Shown: positions 52,707 through 62,577, counted from the stretch's first letter. The stretch is 64,000 nucleotides of DNA from JABDMH01 sp965223025 (GCA_965223025.1 CBDCVP010000022.1:2170001-2234000); one strand, 5' to 3'. Numbers and translations: made by a program. The notes: generated from the sequence alone by a model not told the origin.

Positions 52707-53905
52707 CGATGGATCGACGAAAATTTGTCAGGCGTTCTGCCGTGCTTTCGTGTGCACCCATGATACCTTCCTTTTTGGTAGACTCCTATCGGAAGAAAAT
52801 GGAAGCATCCCGTGCCGGAAATGTACTGATTGTCATTCAGCTCTCTGGTGGTAATGATGGGCTTAACATGTTGGTGCCATATGCTGACGATCTCTACTAC
52901 CATGCAAGACCAATGTTGGGCATTAGTCCCTCCCACCTCATTGCGATAGACGATCATATGGGTCTAAACAAGGCCATGGAAGCGTTGTATCCCATGATTT
53001 CAGATGGTGAGGTCTCCATACTCAATAGTGTGGGCTACCCAAATCCCAATCGATCCCATTTTCGCTCTATGGACATTTGGCAAACAGCCAGTGAAGAAGG
53101 CAGCTATCTCTCCTCGGGATGGATCGGTAGATATCTAGACAGTGAATGCCCTGGCTGTGACAAATCTTACCATGCCATCGAATGGGGTGACAACCTTAGC
53201 CTGGCTTTACAGGGAGAGAAGCGAAGTGGATTTGCCATGCGCGGACTTTCCAAGCTAAAGCGTGCCATCAGCAATGAATACCTATATGATCTTGGCTTGA
53301 ATCATCAAAACAGTGGGCAGGATAACCACCTCGATTTTCTGTACAAAACGATGACAGAAGTTCAGCAGTCGGCTGCGTATATTTTAGCCAGATCTCAAAA
53401 GAATCTAACCAGTGCATCTTATCCAGATCATGCCTTTGGTCTGGGACTAAGACAAATAGCAGAGCTTATCCTCGCCGGCAGTGACACACGGATCTACTAC
53501 ATTCAGCTACCGGGTTTTGATACACATGTCCATCAGAAATCAAGACAAGCCCAGCTGCTGCGGGTTTACGCCAGTGGTGTCGCTGCCTTGATCAAAGACC
53601 TCAAGGCCCATCGACTGTTTGGCGAAACACTGATCATGACATTCTCTGAGTTTGGTAGGAGAGTCGTTCAAAATGCTAGTTTGGGTACGGATCACGGTGC
53701 CGCCAATAACCTTCTGCTGATCGGTGGTCAGCTCAGAAAACCTGGCTTCTTTAATGATCCCCCCGATCTATCTTCCTTGATAGATGGTGATTTGCCTCAC
53801 GTGATCGATTTTCGCAGCATTTATGCCAATATCGTGGAAGACTGGTTGAAGGCGCCTACCGATGATATCTTACCTCAAAAGATCGAGAAAACGGCAGTGA
53901 TCTAG
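52700..53905 (+). CDS. DUF1501-domain protein with Tat-type leader
   Basis: The 401-residue protein starts MLAMDRRKFVRRSAVLSC, a Tat-like leader, followed by VLIVIQLSGGNDGLNMLVPY, the DUF1501 opening, and FDTHVHQKSRQAQLL, TFSEFGRRVVQNAS and TDHGAANNLLLIGG. The family is alkaline-phosphatase-like and extracytoplasmic. It overlaps the DUF1800 gene by 7 bases and is translationally coupled to it, suggesting the pair works together. It converges on rplI with 18 bases between stops. Confidence 0.87.
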   Translation: MLAMDRRKFVRRSAVLSCAPMIPSFLVDSYRKKMEASRAGNVLIVIQLSGGNDGLNMLVPYADDLYYHARPMLGISPSHLIAIDDHMGLNKAMEALYPMISDGEVSILNSVGYPNPNRSHFRSMDIWQTASEEGSYLSSGWIGRYLDSECPGCDKSYHAIEWGDNLSLALQGEKRSGFAMRGLSKLKRAISNEYLYDLGLNHQNSGQDNHLDFLYKTMTEVQQSAAYILARSQKNLTSASYPDHAFGLGLRQIAELILAGSDTRIYYIQLPGFDTHVHQKSRQAQLLRVYASGVAALIKDLKAHRLFGETLIMTFSEFGRRVVQNASLGTDHGAANNLLLIGGQLRKPGFFNDPPDLSSLIDGDLPHVIDFRSIYANIVEDWLKAPTDDILPQKIEKTAVI

Positions 53906-53923
53906 CAGAAGCTGCACGCAGTA

Positions 53924-54370
53924 TTACTCCTGCACTACTTCAAAATCCACCTCGGTCTGAACTTCGGCATGTAGATTGAGCTTGGCCTTATAGGTGCCTA
54001 ACTCCTTAACCTCTTCTGGCATTTCAATCTTCTTCCGCTCAACTTCTACATCATATTGCTCCTTGAGCATTTGGGCAACCTGGAGGCTGGTGACGCTACC
54101 AAATATCTTGCCGGTTGCACCAGCTTTTGCACCGATTTTCAAAGAAGCGCTTTTCAATTTTTCTGCAATCTCCTCATAGTGTCCCTGCAGCTTAGCTTCT
54201 CTGGCTGCCTCAGCGCGTACCAGTTCTTGTAGCCGCTTGCGATTGCTCACATTGGCGATTAGTGCCATACCCCTTGGTATCAAATAGTTGCGGGCATAAC
54301 CGGCTTTGACCGAGACCAACTCATGTTTATCTCCCAGATTCTCAATTTCTTGCAATAATATGATGTCCAT
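53924..54370 (-). CDS. rplI: 50S ribosomal protein bL9
   Basis: The 148-residue product is standard length. It starts MDIILLQEIENLGDKHELVSVKAGYARNYLIPRG, of which the block VKAGYARNYLIPRGMA is diagnostic, and has a C-terminal domain with GKIFGSVTSLQVAQML. bL9 bridges the L1 stalk and the neighbouring ribosome. It is the third gene of the rpsF-rpsR-rplI operon. Confidence 0.97.
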   Translation of the reverse strand: MDIILLQEIENLGDKHELVSVKAGYARNYLIPRGMALIANVSNRKRLQELVRAEAAREAKLQGHYEEIAEKLKSASLKIGAKAGATGKIFGSVTSLQVAQMLKEQYDVEVERKKIEMPEEVKELGTYKAKLNLHAEVQTEVDFEVVQE

Positions 54371-54390
54371 GACCTGATATACTTTAGCGG

Positions 54391-54657
54391 TTATTTCAAA
54401 AGATCTGCTACGTATGGCAGCAGTGCCAAATGACGGGCTCTCTTGACGGCTGCAGCAACCTTCTTTTGATATTTGAGTGAGTTGCCTGTAATGCGCCGAG
54501 GCAGAATCTTGCCCTGCTCATTAATAAACTGCTTAAGAAAGTCAGCATCCTTATAGTCTATGTGCTTGATGCCAAATTTTCTAAAACGGCAATACTTCTT
54601 GCTCCTTTGACCGATCTTAGGATTGCTGAGAAATTTTATATCGTCTCTTGATGCCAT
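54391..54657 (-). CDS. rpsR: 30S ribosomal protein bS18
   Basis: The 88-residue product carries the S18 signature KYCRFRKFGIKHIDYKDAD, GKILPRRITGN and the C-terminal KRARHLALLPYV. It binds with bS6 on the platform of the small subunit. It lies between rpsF and rplI with gaps of 33 and 20 bases, in the usual order. Confidence 0.97.
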   Translation of the reverse strand: MASRDDIKFLSNPKIGQRSKKYCRFRKFGIKHIDYKDADFLKQFINEQGKILPRRITGNSLKYQKKVAAAVKRARHLALLPYVADLLK

Positions 54658-54690
54658 GATTTTCGAAAATTGAGAGTCGTTAAATTACTT

Positions 54691-55182
54691 CTATTCTTCC
54701 TCGGAAGTTGCAGTGCTGGCCTGCTTGCTTGCTGCCTCCTTTACTGTCACAGGCTCGTCCTTTTTTGGTGCAGGCTTGGGCTTGGCTGGCGCTTTCTTAT
54801 GGTCTTTTTTGGCCTCTGCGGGTGCTTCCTTCTTAGCGTCAGATCGCCTGCCGATCAAACCATTGCGTTTATCTTCATTGTACTTCACACCATACTTGTC
54901 CAGGCGTACACTTAGAAAGCGCATGATTCGCTCATCTCTTCTAAAAGCGAGTTCGAGCTTGTCGATGATCGTACCATCCTTGGCAGCGTACTCAATACAA
55001 TAAAAAACACCTGTGGTTTTCTTCCGAAGAGGGTAGGCCAATTGTTTCAGGCCCATCTCGTCTACATGTACGATCTTGCAACCCTCAGACTGCAAATGAT
55101 CTACATATGACTGAGCTGTCGTATTAATTTCATCGCCCGACAGAACTGGATCTACGATGAAAGTCACTTCATATTGATTCAT
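54691..55182 (-). CDS. rpsF: 30S ribosomal protein bS6 with Lys/Ala-rich C-terminal extension
   Basis: The first ~110 residues form bS6 (MNQYEVTFIVDPVLSGDEI, LAYPLRKKTTGVFYCIEY, RRDERIMRFLSVRLDKYG). The last ~50 are Lys, Ala, Pro and Glu rich and low in complexity (APAEAKKDHKKAPAKPKPAP), an extension common in Bacteroidota. It begins the operon; the promoter should lie in the 305-base gap upstream. Confidence 0.96.
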   Translation of the reverse strand: MNQYEVTFIVDPVLSGDEINTTAQSYVDHLQSEGCKIVHVDEMGLKQLAYPLRKKTTGVFYCIEYAAKDGTIIDKLELAFRRDERIMRFLSVRLDKYGVKYNEDKRNGLIGRRSDAKKEAPAEAKKDHKKAPAKPKPAPKKDEPVTVKEAASKQASTATSEEE

Positions 55183-55487
55183 AATCTAATCAACGAAATT
55201 TTTAAAATGGCCTGCAAAGATAGTGATATTCTTCAGAAATAAAAGTCGATCTCCCCTCTCAAATACCCAGAGTGTATCCCCTAAGAAATGTGGAGAAATT
55301 CCACAAAAGTTTGTTCTCTGTCAGGCACCAGAACGTAGGTATTGCACCCGTTCAGGCGTGTCGATAGCTATCGGCATTGCAATGCAGTACAAACGCAAAA
55401 AGCCCAGTCCGATGGCGATCCTTGTGTCTAGCCATTCAAAACCCACCGACATCAGCATGAATGATCGTGCTGGAGGGTGAGCCTACA
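55183..55487. other. 305-base gap upstream of rpsF
   Basis: It should contain the rpsF promoter. A frame on the plus strand (55223-55480) has no family likeness. The only structure noted is the near-perfect palindrome CGATAGCTATCG at 55362-55373. Confidence 0.45.
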
Positions 55488-56141
55488 CTACTTTTCAGCC
55501 TCGAACGTGATTACCAGCGAGACATCGTCATGGATGAGCTTGTCGGCTGCTGTGCCCAGGATACCCGAATGAAAGTTGACACCCCATTCGGTGCGATTGA
55601 TGGTAAAGGCGGGGGTGGCCACTAAGATCTTATCCCCAACAAAGGAAACATTAGCGGGTAGGGTGATATTCTTGGTCTTATCCTTGATGGTTAAATCTCC
55701 GGAGATCTGGTGAGTGGTCATGGGCTGGTCCGACACTTGACCCGCACTGGTAATCACAAAGTTGCTAGTCGGAAACTCATCTACCGCGAAAAAGTCTGCA
55801 GATTTTAGGTGGTTTTCCAACTTACCCTTCTTCTCTCCTTCGAGATCAATGGACACAATGGATGACATATCGATCGTGAAAGTACCTCCGAGAACCTGGT
55901 CACCCTTTACCGAGAGTTCACCCTCTGAAATATCCACTGTACCCAGGTGTTTGCCTGTGGGCTTACTCGCCGTCCAATTCATTTGACCTGAAGTAAGTTT
56001 ATAGGTTGCTGCACTCATGTCCACACTTGCAGGAGTCCCCACGGCTGTTCCAGTGGTAGCTTTGGTACCTGCCGGTTTTTGCGTACACGATAGCGAGGCT
56101 AGGAGACCAAATGTCAGGATGATGATGGTAATCTTGTACAT
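55488..56141 (-). CDS. YceI-family lipoprotein
   Basis: The 217-residue product has a lipobox (LLASLSC) with the Cys at about residue 19, a short linker rich in Thr/Ala/Gly, and a YceI domain with YKLTSGQMNWTASKPTGKHL, DEFPTSNFVITSAG and RTEWGVNFHSGILGTAADK. The last motif is closer to standard YceI than the copy at 2130. It probably binds a lipid at the outer membrane. Convergent and divergent neighbours leave it as a single unit. Confidence 0.88.
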   Translation of the reverse strand: MYKITIIILTFGLLASLSCTQKPAGTKATTGTAVGTPASVDMSAATYKLTSGQMNWTASKPTGKHLGTVDISEGELSVKGDQVLGGTFTIDMSSIVSIDLEGEKKGKLENHLKSADFFAVDEFPTSNFVITSAGQVSDQPMTTHQISGDLTIKDKTKNITLPANVSFVGDKILVATPAFTINRTEWGVNFHSGILGTAADKLIHDDVSLVITFEAEK

Positions 56142-56239
56142 AGCGATTCAGCTTGATTATGTGGTGTGAAGATCTTAAAAAAAATTGATCCCTGTGCCAT
56201 GCCAGTCTTAAGTTTCAGTAGTTCGTCAACGACCGCTCT

Positions 56240-57130
56240 TTAGGTGTGTACATTGACATCTTCAAGATAGCTAAGGATGGATTCCAATCCATCGAAGATA
56301 TGGCAGTTGCTTTTGGTCTTGATTGGCTGTCTATTGACTTGAATTCCGGTTAGCAGTACCTTGCTGACACGACAGTGTAGAGCCAGCTCCTCCACATAGT
56401 CCCTTAAAGGTGTGCGGAAGAGTCCGTCATTGATGATGGTGAAGACGAAATCCGGATGCAGGATGCGATATGCCTGCTTTAGGTCCTCAAGGCTTACGTT
56501 TCGACCCAAGTTAAAAACCTGAAATCCCTGGTCTTTGAGCAGATAGTGTATAAATAATAGGCTTAGTTCCTGCTCCTCACCTTCGGGGAGAAAGAGAAGA
56601 AAAGAGGTGGTTGGTTTTTTGGGAATGGGGATAGCGTCAATGGCCACATATAGTTTTTGTCTGATAAGCCCTGCAATATAATTTTCCTGCACGGGTAGGA
56701 CAGAACCGGTCATCCACAAGACACTTAATCTGTTGAGAAAGGGGAAAAAGACCTTCATGATGGTTTCTTTAAATCCCATCTCCAGGATACGCTGCTCGAT
56801 GGTAGCTGCAAACTTTTCTTCATCCATTTCCAGCATGGCTAAGGTGAGTGCGTCTGATTGAACTTCTGTATCCACATCACTTTCGGAAATGCGGATGATG
56901 GCCTCGTTGATTTCAGCCTGTGACATGCCGGCTATTTTAGAGATCTTAAACCCATGTCGATTGAGTAACGCGGCATTGAGCAACAGCTTGACGTCGGCAT
57001 CCTGATAGTACCGGATGTTGGTGTCTGTGCGCTGAGGATGGAGTAGTTTGTACCTTTTTTCCCAAATACGGATAGTATGGGCTTTGATACCCGATAGTTT
57101 TTCCAGATCCTTTATAGAATATATGGCCAC
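56240..57130 (-). CDS. MerR-family regulator with degenerate B12-binding domain
   Basis: The 296-residue protein has an N-terminal MerR HTH (YSIKDLEKLSGIKAHTIRIW, then RTDTNIRYY) and a C-terminal B12-binding-like fold as in CarH/LitR. CarH binds cobalamin through a Wx9EH motif and an ExHxxG motif. Here the first reads VLWMTGSVLPVQENYI (His to Asn) and the second GEEQELSLL (His to Gln, Gly to Ser). It is therefore unlikely to sense B12 or light in the known way. It might control bshA or YceI-type neighbours, but nothing shows its targets. Confidence 0.85.
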   Translation of the reverse strand: MAIYSIKDLEKLSGIKAHTIRIWEKRYKLLHPQRTDTNIRYYQDADVKLLLNAALLNRHGFKISKIAGMSQAEINEAIIRISESDVDTEVQSDALTLAMLEMDEEKFAATIEQRILEMGFKETIMKVFFPFLNRLSVLWMTGSVLPVQENYIAGLIRQKLYVAIDAIPIPKKPTTSFLLFLPEGEEQELSLLFIHYLLKDQGFQVFNLGRNVSLEDLKQAYRILHPDFVFTIINDGLFRTPLRDYVEELALHCRVSKVLLTGIQVNRQPIKTKSNCHIFDGLESILSYLEDVNVHT

Positions 57131-57390
57131 AGAAACAAGTCATTTATAAGCATGGCAGAGCTTGGGTGAGAGCTTTGTTGGGAGCCATGTCAAATGTAAG
57201 CATAAGTACGGTGTCAATCGAAGTCTAGGAAGATCAACCCACACGCAATGTGCGCATTCAAGTTTGGCGCCTTTTTGAGAATGTTTTTGCTTTTGCATAC
57301 CAAACCGATATGATTGCCCGTCTTTCATGTTGATTTAAACTATTAAATCCAATATTTGTTCGATTGAACGTCTCTTGTAACTTCACGTGT

Positions 57391-58536
57391 ATGAAAGTCG
57401 GAATTGTTTGTTATCCAACCTTTGGAGGCAGTGGTGTGGTGGCCACTGAGTTGGGTTTGGCCTTAGCCAAAAAGAACCATCAGGTACATTTTGTCACCTA
57501 CAAACGCCCTGCCCGCCTGTCGGTCTTTCATGAGAATATCTATTTTCATGAGGTGACCGAGGCCAACTATCCTCTTTTTGAATATCCTCCGTACGATACC
57601 ACCTTAGCAAGTAAGCTGGTCGATGTGGTGAAATACGAGAATCTGGACTTGCTACATGTACACTATGCCATACCGCATGCCGCAGTAGCCTACATGGCAA
57701 AAAAGATACTGCTGCAGGAAGGTAAATACATACCAGTAGTCACTACCTTACATGGCACGGATATCACCCTGGTGGGTAATGATCATTGCTTTGCTCCAGT
57801 GGTCCAGTTTAGCATCAACAAAAGCGATGGCATCACCGCAGTGTCAAACTACTTGAAAGAGAAGACAGAAGAATATTTTGATATCGAAAAGGAGATTAAG
57901 GTCATCTATAATTTCATTGATTTTACGCGCTTTCAAAAAACCAATAAAGATCACTTTCGCAAAGCCATAGCGCCAGATGGAGAGTTTATCTTGAGCCACA
58001 CTTCAAACTTTCGCAGGGTGAAGCGAGTGCAAGATGTCATCAGGATTTTTAAAAGGGTTTCGGATAAGATACCATCAAAATTACTCATGATAGGCGATGG
58101 ACCCGAGCGTACCGCGTGTGAGGAGCTTTGTCGCTCTATGGGGGTTTGTCACAACATTAGATTTCTCGGTAAGCAAGATGCCATTGAAGAACTACTAGCC
58201 ATCACCGACATATTTATTATGCCTTCGGGTAATGAGAGTTTTGGTCTCGCTGCCCTGGAGGCCATGGCTTGTGAGGTGCCGGTGATCTCTTCAAACATTG
58301 GAGGTTTACCCGAGCTCAATATCGACGGTGTTACTGGTTACCTCAGCGATGTGGGTGACGTGCATGCTATGTCGGGACACATTCTTGATATACTCAATAA
58401 CTCTGATCTGCTCAGCAGTCTGCGTAGAGGTGCCAAGCAGAGGGCGGAATCCTTCAGCATCGATTTGATCGTGCAGCAGTATGAAGAATACTATGAAGAA
58501 GTCATAGAGAAATCTAGTAGGCTGGTGGTCAATTGA
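57391..58536 (+). CDS. bshA: N-acetyl-alpha-D-glucosaminyl L-malate synthase BshA
   Basis: The 381-residue GT4 glycosyltransferase has the BshA hallmarks CYPTFGGSGVVATELGLAL, LHVHYAIPHAAVAYMAKK and VVTTLHGTDITLVGNDH, and the donor-site block MPSGNESFGLAALEAMACEV. It makes GlcNAc-malate from UDP-GlcNAc and malate, the first step of bacillithiol synthesis. ATG 57391 gives the expected N terminus; the in-frame codon at 57364 adds nine residues. It overlaps the tail of porZ by 8 bases on the opposite strand. Confidence 0.93.
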   Translation: MKVGIVCYPTFGGSGVVATELGLALAKKNHQVHFVTYKRPARLSVFHENIYFHEVTEANYPLFEYPPYDTTLASKLVDVVKYENLDLLHVHYAIPHAAVAYMAKKILLQEGKYIPVVTTLHGTDITLVGNDHCFAPVVQFSINKSDGITAVSNYLKEKTEEYFDIEKEIKVIYNFIDFTRFQKTNKDHFRKAIAPDGEFILSHTSNFRRVKRVQDVIRIFKRVSDKIPSKLLMIGDGPERTACEELCRSMGVCHNIRFLGKQDAIEELLAITDIFIMPSGNESFGLAALEAMACEVPVISSNIGGLPELNIDGVTGYLSDVGDVHAMSGHILDILNNSDLLSSLRRGAKQRAESFSIDLIVQQYEEYYEEVIEKSSRLVVN

Positions 58537-60820
58537 TCAACATGATCTTGGCTACCGCTGCATCGGGATCGATGGCATTCTGAATCGCCGTACTAAAGAC
58601 AAGGTATACTCCGCTTGCTGCCCGGTTGCCATCAAAATCTTCACCATACCAGATGGCTTGACCCCCATAAGCTCTTGTTTCAAAAATCAAACTACCGTGG
58701 ATATCCGTGATCTTTACATGGGCATTTTCGGCCAAGCCTCTGATCGATATTGGTCCATCATACCCTGGTCTGACAGGATTGGGAAAGGCCACAACCTGTG
58801 TGTCGTGATACCTACTTCCCTCAATGGCCTCACCTCGGTGCGAAAGAATGCCTTTATTCGTTGCGATAAAGACTTCTCCATCGATTTCGTCAATGGCGAT
58901 GTCGACGATTCCGTTGTCAAAGAGTGGTGAATTATTGATATTGAACTTGGCCACCTGACTCCTGCCATCTGCACTTTGCACAAAGACTCCATTGTTGGTG
59001 CCAAACCACTTTCGATTACCACCATCTACCGCAATCGCTTTAACATTCTCATCACTAAGTAGTTTGCCAGCGATCCCATTTTCAGTTACTGTTAGTTCCA
59101 TACCCAAACAATTATCCTCAAAAGCCGATGCTCCGCAATCAAACAACAACAAGCCGCTGGTGGTCCCTACCCATACAGCACCATCCCGATCCACGGCGAT
59201 ATCATTGATAAAATTGACTGAGAGGTTGGAGTTGTTAGCGTTGAGCAGGCGAAATCTATCGTCCTGTGTGGCGAAGAGATCGGTACCCGAATCATAAATC
59301 AGCAAACCGATACCACCGATACCAATCCATTTGTATCCATTGTCATCTACGGCAATGTGTTCTACGTTGGTGTTGGTTGGTAACGAGAAAGCTTGCCATG
59401 ATCCATCCGGAGTCCGCACAGAAAGTGGTTTAGGGGCATCGTGATTCAGCACCCATAGATTGTTGTCCTGATCGAAGGTTATACCGGTCACACGATTTCT
59501 ATCTGGATTTACCACAGAGTTTTGCAAACTAGAGTTGTCTTTGTCGTAAACGATGACCTCCTCACCATCGTAGGCAATGAGCCCATCCCAAAACGTGCCG
59601 ACATATACCGTGCCCTGATCTGAAATGACCATGGTAAGGAAGTCTCGCATGTCTTTTTGCTTAAGGATGTCCACATTGCTGCGGTTTAGAGTTTCCCATG
59701 TCCCAGAGGCATTAGTAAACATGCCTTCTGCCCGGAAGAGATATCCATAATTTAGGGTGACGCCACCGGTTGCCACATACAACTTTCGGTCGAAACTAGC
59801 CATGTTGGTCGCATTGTGGGTAGGTGGCTTATCTGGTCGAATGATGCTGCAGTCTCCAGTGAAGCCCTGTGAGTATTTAAAACCTCGGTTCTCATCGGCA
59901 TACCACACTCGACCCATCTCATCCAGCAAGGCATCGGTGGCTCTGCTGGTGCAGTGGTTGATGGTTTTCTTTCCCTCTGCTCCAATCAATATTTTCTTTG
60001 CGTTACATCCTGAGATACATTTCCATCCAGTCAGAAGGCCAGGCTCATCCACAGCCACAAAACTGAATGTGAAGCCTGGCTCTTCATGAACGAGCTGGAA
60101 GCGCTCACCCGTTTTTTGATAGAGACCATGGTCCACACCTGCATACAGCACATCACGGATTTTTTCCAATGAGCCTGCCACATGGGTGGGAGGGAGCCCA
60201 GACTCAAATCCTCGTGCTTCCCAGGCGCTGAAATCGGCTAAATTAAGGGAGCCATCGGTAGCAGCTGAGAATATGCCTTTTCCAGTGGCAATGTAGAGCT
60301 CACCCTCATGCTCAATGACATCAAAAACGGGAGTATCAGTAAAAGCAGTAAATCCAAATTCAACCTCTGCGACGTTAAGCTGGACTAGGCCAAAACCACA
60401 AGCAAGATAGGCATAAGGAGGCTGAAAGTGTACGCCATTAATGGATCGGTCACCCACAATCTGAGTGTTGTTTTTAATTTGGTTTAGGTTGAAGATCTCA
60501 TCTTCAAAAATCAGATCAATGTTGCTATTTTTATAAGTGACAATCAGTACTTTCTCCTCCGCACCATAGGTTAGTGATTGTATTCCGATATCAGATAGGC
60601 CTTCTACCTTGCTAAAATACTCGAGGCTCAGATCGCTCTTATTGACTTTCAGCAAAGACCATTCGGTACCAAAGAAAACAGACTCTTCGCTTTGAGCTAT
60701 ACTGAGTCCTCGATTGTAAGGAAGGTAAGACTTCCAGTCACCGACTCGTAAATCTTGCTGGGCGAGAAGACAGGGGGTGAGGAGGACAAAAAGCAGCTTC
60801 AAAATGCGTTTCATAACCAT
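58529..60820 (-). CDS. porZ: PorZ-like type IX secretion component
   Basis: The 763-residue protein has a signal peptide, a start typical of PorZ (RVGDWKSYLPYNRGLSIAQS), two beta-propeller halves with repeated YxxWxGTxxGxxxY-style blades (VGTTSGLLLFDCG, WFGTNNGVFVQSAD), and a C-terminal domain from VVAFPNPVRPGYDGPISI with IWYGEDFDGNRAASGVYLV. PorZ sits on the cell surface in the attachment complex of the type IX system and is needed to fix cargo to lipopolysaccharide. The family name rests on motifs rather than a search, but the layout fits well. Confidence 0.8.
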   Translation of the reverse strand: MVMKRILKLLFVLLTPCLLAQQDLRVGDWKSYLPYNRGLSIAQSEESVFFGTEWSLLKVNKSDLSLEYFSKVEGLSDIGIQSLTYGAEEKVLIVTYKNSNIDLIFEDEIFNLNQIKNNTQIVGDRSINGVHFQPPYAYLACGFGLVQLNVAEVEFGFTAFTDTPVFDVIEHEGELYIATGKGIFSAATDGSLNLADFSAWEARGFESGLPPTHVAGSLEKIRDVLYAGVDHGLYQKTGERFQLVHEEPGFTFSFVAVDEPGLLTGWKCISGCNAKKILIGAEGKKTINHCTSRATDALLDEMGRVWYADENRGFKYSQGFTGDCSIIRPDKPPTHNATNMASFDRKLYVATGGVTLNYGYLFRAEGMFTNASGTWETLNRSNVDILKQKDMRDFLTMVISDQGTVYVGTFWDGLIAYDGEEVIVYDKDNSSLQNSVVNPDRNRVTGITFDQDNNLWVLNHDAPKPLSVRTPDGSWQAFSLPTNTNVEHIAVDDNGYKWIGIGGIGLLIYDSGTDLFATQDDRFRLLNANNSNLSVNFINDIAVDRDGAVWVGTTSGLLLFDCGASAFEDNCLGMELTVTENGIAGKLLSDENVKAIAVDGGNRKWFGTNNGVFVQSADGRSQVAKFNINNSPLFDNGIVDIAIDEIDGEVFIATNKGILSHRGEAIEGSRYHDTQVVAFPNPVRPGYDGPISIRGLAENAHVKITDIHGSLIFETRAYGGQAIWYGEDFDGNRAASGVYLVFSTAIQNAIDPDAAVAKIMLIN

Positions 60821-60857
60821 CTTTCAACGTCGCTTTTCAGCAATATGTTTTGTCTCT

Positions 60858-61436
60858 CTAAGAACGATACAGTGTGCTTTCATCTAGATATTCGAATACA
60901 GGATCTGGCACCAGATATTGAACAGAGATGGACGTCCTTAGACAATGCCGTATGTAAGTAGAAGACAGGTATAACAGTGGCAGATCCTCCAAAATGGTGA
61001 TATTTGCATGAGTCAGTGTCTCTCCCATATCGGCTCCGGGTCTGCTGTATACATAGATAGGATAGTGCTGGTAAATGTAGGTTGGATTCTTCCATTTTGG
61101 CAGAGAGACCAGATTGTCTCCACCCATGATCAGAGCAAATCGATGGTCGGGATACTTCTCCCTGAGATAGGCCAATGTGTCGACCGTATAAGATGGCTTG
61201 GGAAGGTTAAACTCGATATTAGAAGCCCTGAGATAAGGATTGTCACCTATGGCCAGATTTACCAAATGCAACCTGTCAAAGTCATTAGCCAGGGTAGACT
61301 TTTTTTTTAGTGGGTTGTGTGGGCTCACCACCAACCAGACTTGATCGAGATCTGTTTTTTCCCGCACCAGATTGGCAATGATCATGTGACCATTGTGTAC
61401 CGGATTAAATGAGCCAAAGAATAGGCCAATCTTCAT
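60858..61436 (-). CDS. nadD: Nicotinate-nucleotide adenylyltransferase
   Basis: The 192-residue protein has the nucleotidyltransferase motif GLFFGSFNPVHNGHMIIAN (HxGH) at the N terminus, VVSPHNPLKKKS, IMGGDNLVSLPKW and the C-terminal SSTYIRHCL (ISSTxIR). It makes deamido-NAD from nicotinate mononucleotide and ATP. It lies 25 bases downstream of dnaN and is probably on the same transcript. Confidence 0.95.
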   Translation of the reverse strand: MKIGLFFGSFNPVHNGHMIIANLVREKTDLDQVWLVVSPHNPLKKKSTLANDFDRLHLVNLAIGDNPYLRASNIEFNLPKPSYTVDTLAYLREKYPDHRFALIMGGDNLVSLPKWKNPTYIYQHYPIYVYSRPGADMGETLTHANITILEDLPLLYLSSTYIRHCLRTSISVQYLVPDPVFEYLDESTLYRS

Positions 61437-61461
61437 AATAATGTCTAAAGCGTACTTGCGA

Positions 61462-62577
61462 TCATCTGCTCAGCATCACCGGCATGACCAGCATCAATAA
61501 TTCCTCATCGTCCGGTGACTCCGAAGGGTAGATGATCCCTGCTTTGTTGGGAGTGGAGAGTTCGATCTTGATTTCATCAGTATCGAGGACAGACAGCATT
61601 TCTATCAAAAACTTAGCATTGAAGCCGATGGTCACCGGAGTACCTTCATACTGACAAGTGAGCTGTTCGGTGGCCTCATTGGAAAAGTCAAGGTCTTGTG
61701 CCTCTATGGTGAGACTACCATCGTCAATGTTGAGTATGACTTGGTTGGTCGTTTTATTGGCATATATGGCTATCCGCTTGAGTGAGCTTAGCAGGTCTCT
61801 TCTGACTACCGTCAGAAGGTTGGGATTATCTACCGGGATGACCGCATTGTAGTTGGGGTACTGTGCATCGATGAGGCGACAAACCAAATGATGATCGTTA
61901 AATGAGAAGAAGGCATTGGACTTGTTAAAAGAAATCTCGACCATTCCACTGTCAGGTAAAGCACTCCGCAACAGGTTGAGCGACTTTTTGGGCAAGATAA
62001 ATGAAGTATTGACATCTCCCTCAAGACCGGAGAAGGTGTATTTCACCAATTTGTGCGCATCGGTAGCCACGAATGTGATTTTAGAAAAATCGATCTGGGT
62101 ATAGACCCCAGTCATGGCCAGTCTCAGTTCATCATTACTAGTGGCGAAGATCGACTTGTTGATGGCTTCTCGAAGCAGAGCAGCACTCAATTGTACATGA
62201 TCGGCTTTTTGGGGTTTTGGTATCGCTGGAAAGTCCTCAGGATTATCTCCCGAAAGCTTATACTTACCATAGGATGAAGTAATCTCAATGCTGAATTTGT
62301 CTGGATCCACATCGATGGTTATCGGCTGTTCTGGTAAGGCCTTGAGCGTATCAAACAGGATTTTTCCAGGTATGGCAACAGAGCCGTTCTCATTCGATAT
62401 CACTTCCACATCTGTTGTGATGGATGTCTCAAGGTCTGTGGCCGAAATAGTGAGTTTGTTGTCAGTGATGACAAACAGATAGTCTTCCAGGATAGGCACC
62501 ACCATGTTTGAACCAATGGCTCCATTGGCAAGTTGTATCTTGTCGAGCAATTCGGCGGAAGAGATACTAAATTTCAT
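61462..62577 (-). CDS. dnaN: DNA polymerase III sliding clamp
   Basis: The 371-residue beta clamp has the three-domain layout, with LQLANGAIGSNMVVPILEDY, ISATDLETSITTDVEV, FVATDAHKLVKYTF in the middle and the C-terminal IIYPSESPDDEELLMLVMPV. It encircles DNA and tethers the polymerase. It is divergent from the M16 gene with 115 bases between starts. dnaA is not in the window. Confidence 0.96.
   Translation of the reverse strand: MKFSISSAELLDKIQLANGAIGSNMVVPILEDYLFVITDNKLTISATDLETSITTDVEVISNENGSVAIPGKILFDTLKALPEQPITIDVDPDKFSIEITSSYGKYKLSGDNPEDFPAIPKPQKADHVQLSAALLREAINKSIFATSNDELRLAMTGVYTQIDFSKITFVATDAHKLVKYTFSGLEGDVNTSFILPKKSLNLLRSALPDSGMVEISFNKSNAFFSFNDHHLVCRLIDAQYPNYNAVIPVDNPNLLTVVRRDLLSSLKRIAIYANKTTNQVILNIDDGSLTIEAQDLDFSNEATEQLTCQYEGTPVTIGFNAKFLIEMLSVLDTDEIKIELSTPNKAGIIYPSESPDDEELLMLVMPVMLSR

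Noticed and set aside
55361..55375. Palindrome around CGATAGCTATCG as an operator
   Set aside because: One copy only in this window was noticed, and no regulator gene is linked. It may be one of the short palindromes frequent in this phylum.
55223..55480. Plus-strand frame of 85 codons in the rpsF upstream gap
   Set aside because: Basic, without family likeness, and it lies over the expected rpsF promoter.
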